DNA of 14,453 nucleotides from Alphaproteobacteria bacterium (GTDB lineage: Bacteria > Pseudomonadota > Alphaproteobacteria > Rs-D84). The first letter of the stretch is position 1, and each line of letters opens with the position of its first letter. The translations under genes and the position numbers were made by a program. Positions 12,679 through 14,453 of the stretch are shown piece after piece. The DNA is taken from assembly GCA_017936185.1 (NCBI GenBank), contig JAGBGA010000111.1:1-14453 (forward strand), given 5' to 3'. The notes under the pieces were generated by a model, which saw only the letters and a list, made by a program, of their open reading frames with translations, made no database searches and had not been told where the DNA came from.

Positions 12679-14453
12679 ATGAGCAATAAATGGGTATATA
12701 CCTTTGGTAATGGCGCCGCCGAAGGTCGCGCAGATATGAAAAATCTGTTGGGTGGAAAAGGTGCAAATTTGGCAGAAATGAATTTGGTCGGTCTGCCAGT
12801 GCCAGCAGGCTTTACAGTTACAACAGATGTTTGTACATACTATTATGAAAATGGCCAAACATATCCATCGGATTTAATGGACCAAGTACGTGCCGGTATC
12901 GCACATGTTGAAGCAATTATGGGCAAAAAGTTTGCAGACTTGGAAAACCCATTGTTGGTGTCTGTTCGTTCGGGCGCACGTGTATCAATGCCAGGTATGA
13001 TGGATACTGTTTTGAATTTGGGATTAAATGATGATACAGTAAAAGCATTGGCAAAAATTTCCGGCAATGAACGTTTTGCATACGATTCTTATCGCCGCTT
13101 TATCATGATGTTCAGTGAAGTTGTTATGGGCGCAGATATCGATTTGTTCGAACATACACTTGAACGCATGAAAGAAGACAAAGGATATAAACTTGACACA
13201 GAATTGACCGCAGATGATTTGAAAGACTTGGTCGAAAAGTTCAAAGAAATCGGTGTAAAAATTGGTAAAGTTTTCCCACAAGACCCATGGAAACAATTGG
13301 AAATGGGTATCGGGGCTGTGTTCGGTTCTTGGATGTCCAAAAAGGCAATCACATACCGTAAATTGAATAATATCCCGGCCGATTGGGGTACCGCAGTTAA
13401 CGTCCAAGCAATGGTATTTGGTAATTCAGGCGACGATTCTGCAACCGGCGTATGCTTTAGCCGCGACCCAGCAACCGGTGAAAATAAATACTATGGTGAA
13501 TACTTGATTAACGCCCAAGGTGAAGACGTTGTGGCCGGTATTCGTACACCACAACCAATGAGCAAGGATGATTCAGGTCGCCTGTCTTTGGAAGAAGCAA
13601 TGCCAGCGGTCTATGCCGAATTGTGCGATGTTCGTGAAAAGTTAGAAAAACACTATAAAGACATGCAAGATATGGAATTCACAATCGAACATGGAAAATT
13701 GTGGATGTTGCAATGCCGTAACGGTAAACGTACCGCCGCCGCCGCTGTACGTATGGCCGTCGAAATGGTCGAAGAAGGATTGTTAACAAAAGAAGAAGCA
13801 ATCTTGCGCGTGGGGGCCGACCAACTTGACCACTTGTTGCACCCAATGTTGGACCCAAAGGCAGAAAAGAAAATTATCGCAACAGGATTGCCGGTATCAC
13901 CAGGGGCCGCCGTCGGTCAAGCCGTATTTAACGCAGAAGATGCAGAAAAATGGGCCGCCGAAGGTAAAAAAGTTATGCTTATCCGTATTGAAACGTCACC
14001 AGAAGATATCGCCGGTATGAACGCCGCCCAAGGTGTTATTACTGCACGTGGTGGTATGACATCACACGCGGCGGTGGTTGCACGCGGTATGGGAACACCA
14101 TGCGTATCCGGTTCGCCAGATATCAAAATTGACTATGAATCAAAAACATTGAAAACAACATCGGGTGTTGTAATTAATGAAGGCGATTGGATTTCAATTG
14201 ATGGTGCAAAAGGACAAATTATCGAAGGAAAAATCCCAACTGTATCTGTTGAATTAACAGGTAATTTTGGCACATTGATGAAATGGGTTGATGAAATCAA
14301 AACATTAACAGTCAAAGCAAACGCAGAAACACCAAAAGACGCAAAACAAGCACGCGACTTTGGCGCCGAAGGTATCGGTTTGGCACGTACAGAACATATG
14401 TTCTTTGACCCAAGCCGTATCCAAGATATGCGCGAAATGATTCTGGCCGAAGA
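12679..14453 (+). CDS. ppdK: Pyruvate phosphate dikinase, N-terminal two thirds (runs off the right edge)
   Basis: PPDK interconverts pyruvate, ATP and phosphate with PEP, AMP and pyrophosphate, allowing PPi-linked glycolysis or gluconeogenesis. The 591 visible codons include the nucleotide-binding domain (YTFGNGAAEGRADMKNLLGG at 8-27, PLLVSVRSGARVSMPGMMDT near 95-114, QAMVFGN, TGVCFSRDPATGE) and the swivelling phosphohistidine domain GGMTSHAAVVARGMGTPC with catalytic H463. The start of the PEP/pyruvate domain follows (EGIGLARTEHMFF). Full-length enzymes are about 880 residues, so about 290 are missing beyond the edge. The ATG has an excellent AAGGAG site. Codon choice (GGT, GTT, CGT, many GAA/GCA) looks more biased than in neighbouring genes, consistent with high expression. 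Pyruvate kinase at the other end of the window acts on the same metabolite pair. Confidence 0.96.
   Translation, partial: MSNKWVYTFGNGAAEGRADMKNLLGGKGANLAEMNLVGLPVPAGFTVTTDVCTYYYENGQTYPSDLMDQVRAGIAHVEAIMGKKFADLENPLLVSVRSGARVSMPGMMDTVLNLGLNDDTVKALAKISGNERFAYDSYRRFIMMFSEVVMGADIDLFEHTLERMKEDKGYKLDTELTADDLKDLVEKFKEIGVKIGKVFPQDPWKQLEMGIGAVFGSWMSKKAITYRKLNNIPADWGTAVNVQAMVFGNSGDDSATGVCFSRDPATGENKYYGEYLINAQGEDVVAGIRTPQPMSKDDSGRLSLEEAMPAVYAELCDVREKLEKHYKDMQDMEFTIEHGKLWMLQCRNGKRTAAAAVRMAVEMVEEGLLTKEEAILRVGADQLDHLLHPMLDPKAEKKIIATGLPVSPGAAVGQAVFNAEDAEKWAAEGKKVMLIRIETSPEDIAGMNAAQGVITARGGMTSHAAVVARGMGTPCVSGSPDIKIDYESKTLKTTSGVVINEGDWISIDGAKGQIIEGKIPTVSVELTGNFGTLMKWVDEIKTLTVKANAETPKDAKQARDFGAEGIGLARTEHMFFDPSRIQDMREMILAE

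Noticed and set aside
1..14453. CRISPR arrays, tRNA or rRNA genes, insertion sequences, prophage genes
   Set aside because: I saw no regularly spaced repeats, cloverleaf-like segments, transposase or integrase motifs, or terminal inverted repeats. The only clear repeat is the coding duplication at 10909-11343.

Overview
The window reads as a stretch of chromosome from an alphaproteobacterium of moderate-to-low GC. The strongest lineage marker is a GapR/DUF2312 nucleoid protein beside pyruvate kinase, a neighbourhood I know from other Alphaproteobacteria. Codon choice leans to A/T, and Glu is almost always GAA. The sequence is dense in genes, with short intergenic gaps and clear sigma70-type promoters (TTGnnn, 16-17 bp, TATAAT-like). 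Pyruvate kinase, pyruvate phosphate dikinase (PPDK) and a phosphotransacylase together suggest a fermentative or host-associated lifestyle. That is inference, and the sequence does not name a species.

Layout. (i) 1-83 is the N-terminus of pyruvate kinase on the minus strand. A short divergent region with an 18-bp perfect palindrome separates it from gapR (178-426) and an RNHCP-type zinc protein (426-740, TAATG overlap). comEC (756-2675) follows on the same strand. (ii) A minus-strand operon, def - fmt - two cysteine-rich proteins - truA (5209 down to 2672), runs convergently into comEC with a 4-nt overlap. Its fmt carries an in-frame amber codon. (iii) Overlapping divergent promoters at about 5201-5258 serve def and rmuC (5252-6130). 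rmuC is followed by a HAD-IB phosphatase (6214-6816) and a small membrane/coiled-coil protein (6851-7108). The start codon of the latter lies in the loop edge of a terminator-like hairpin. (iv) A bidirectional terminator separates that gene from a minus-strand DnaQ-like exonuclease (7133-7810). The exonuclease gene is divergent from a UvrD/PcrA helicase (7871-9940). (v) A phosphate acetyl/butyryltransferase (10001-10894) sits directly upstream of an unrecognised 559-residue protein with a recent internal tandem duplication (10909-12588), which ends in a strong terminator. (vi) PPDK (12679 onward) has its own promoter and runs off the right edge.

How the genes relate. def/fmt/truA form a translation and tRNA-modification cluster. 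rmuC, the exonuclease and the helicase are DNA-maintenance genes. pyk, ppdK and the phosphotransacylase belong to PEP/pyruvate and acyl-CoA energy metabolism. The parts I cannot assign to known systems are the paired Cys-rich proteins inside the def-truA operon and the repeat protein at 10909-12588. Across the whole window GATC is strikingly rare, and Asp codons switch from GAT to GAC when the next base is C.
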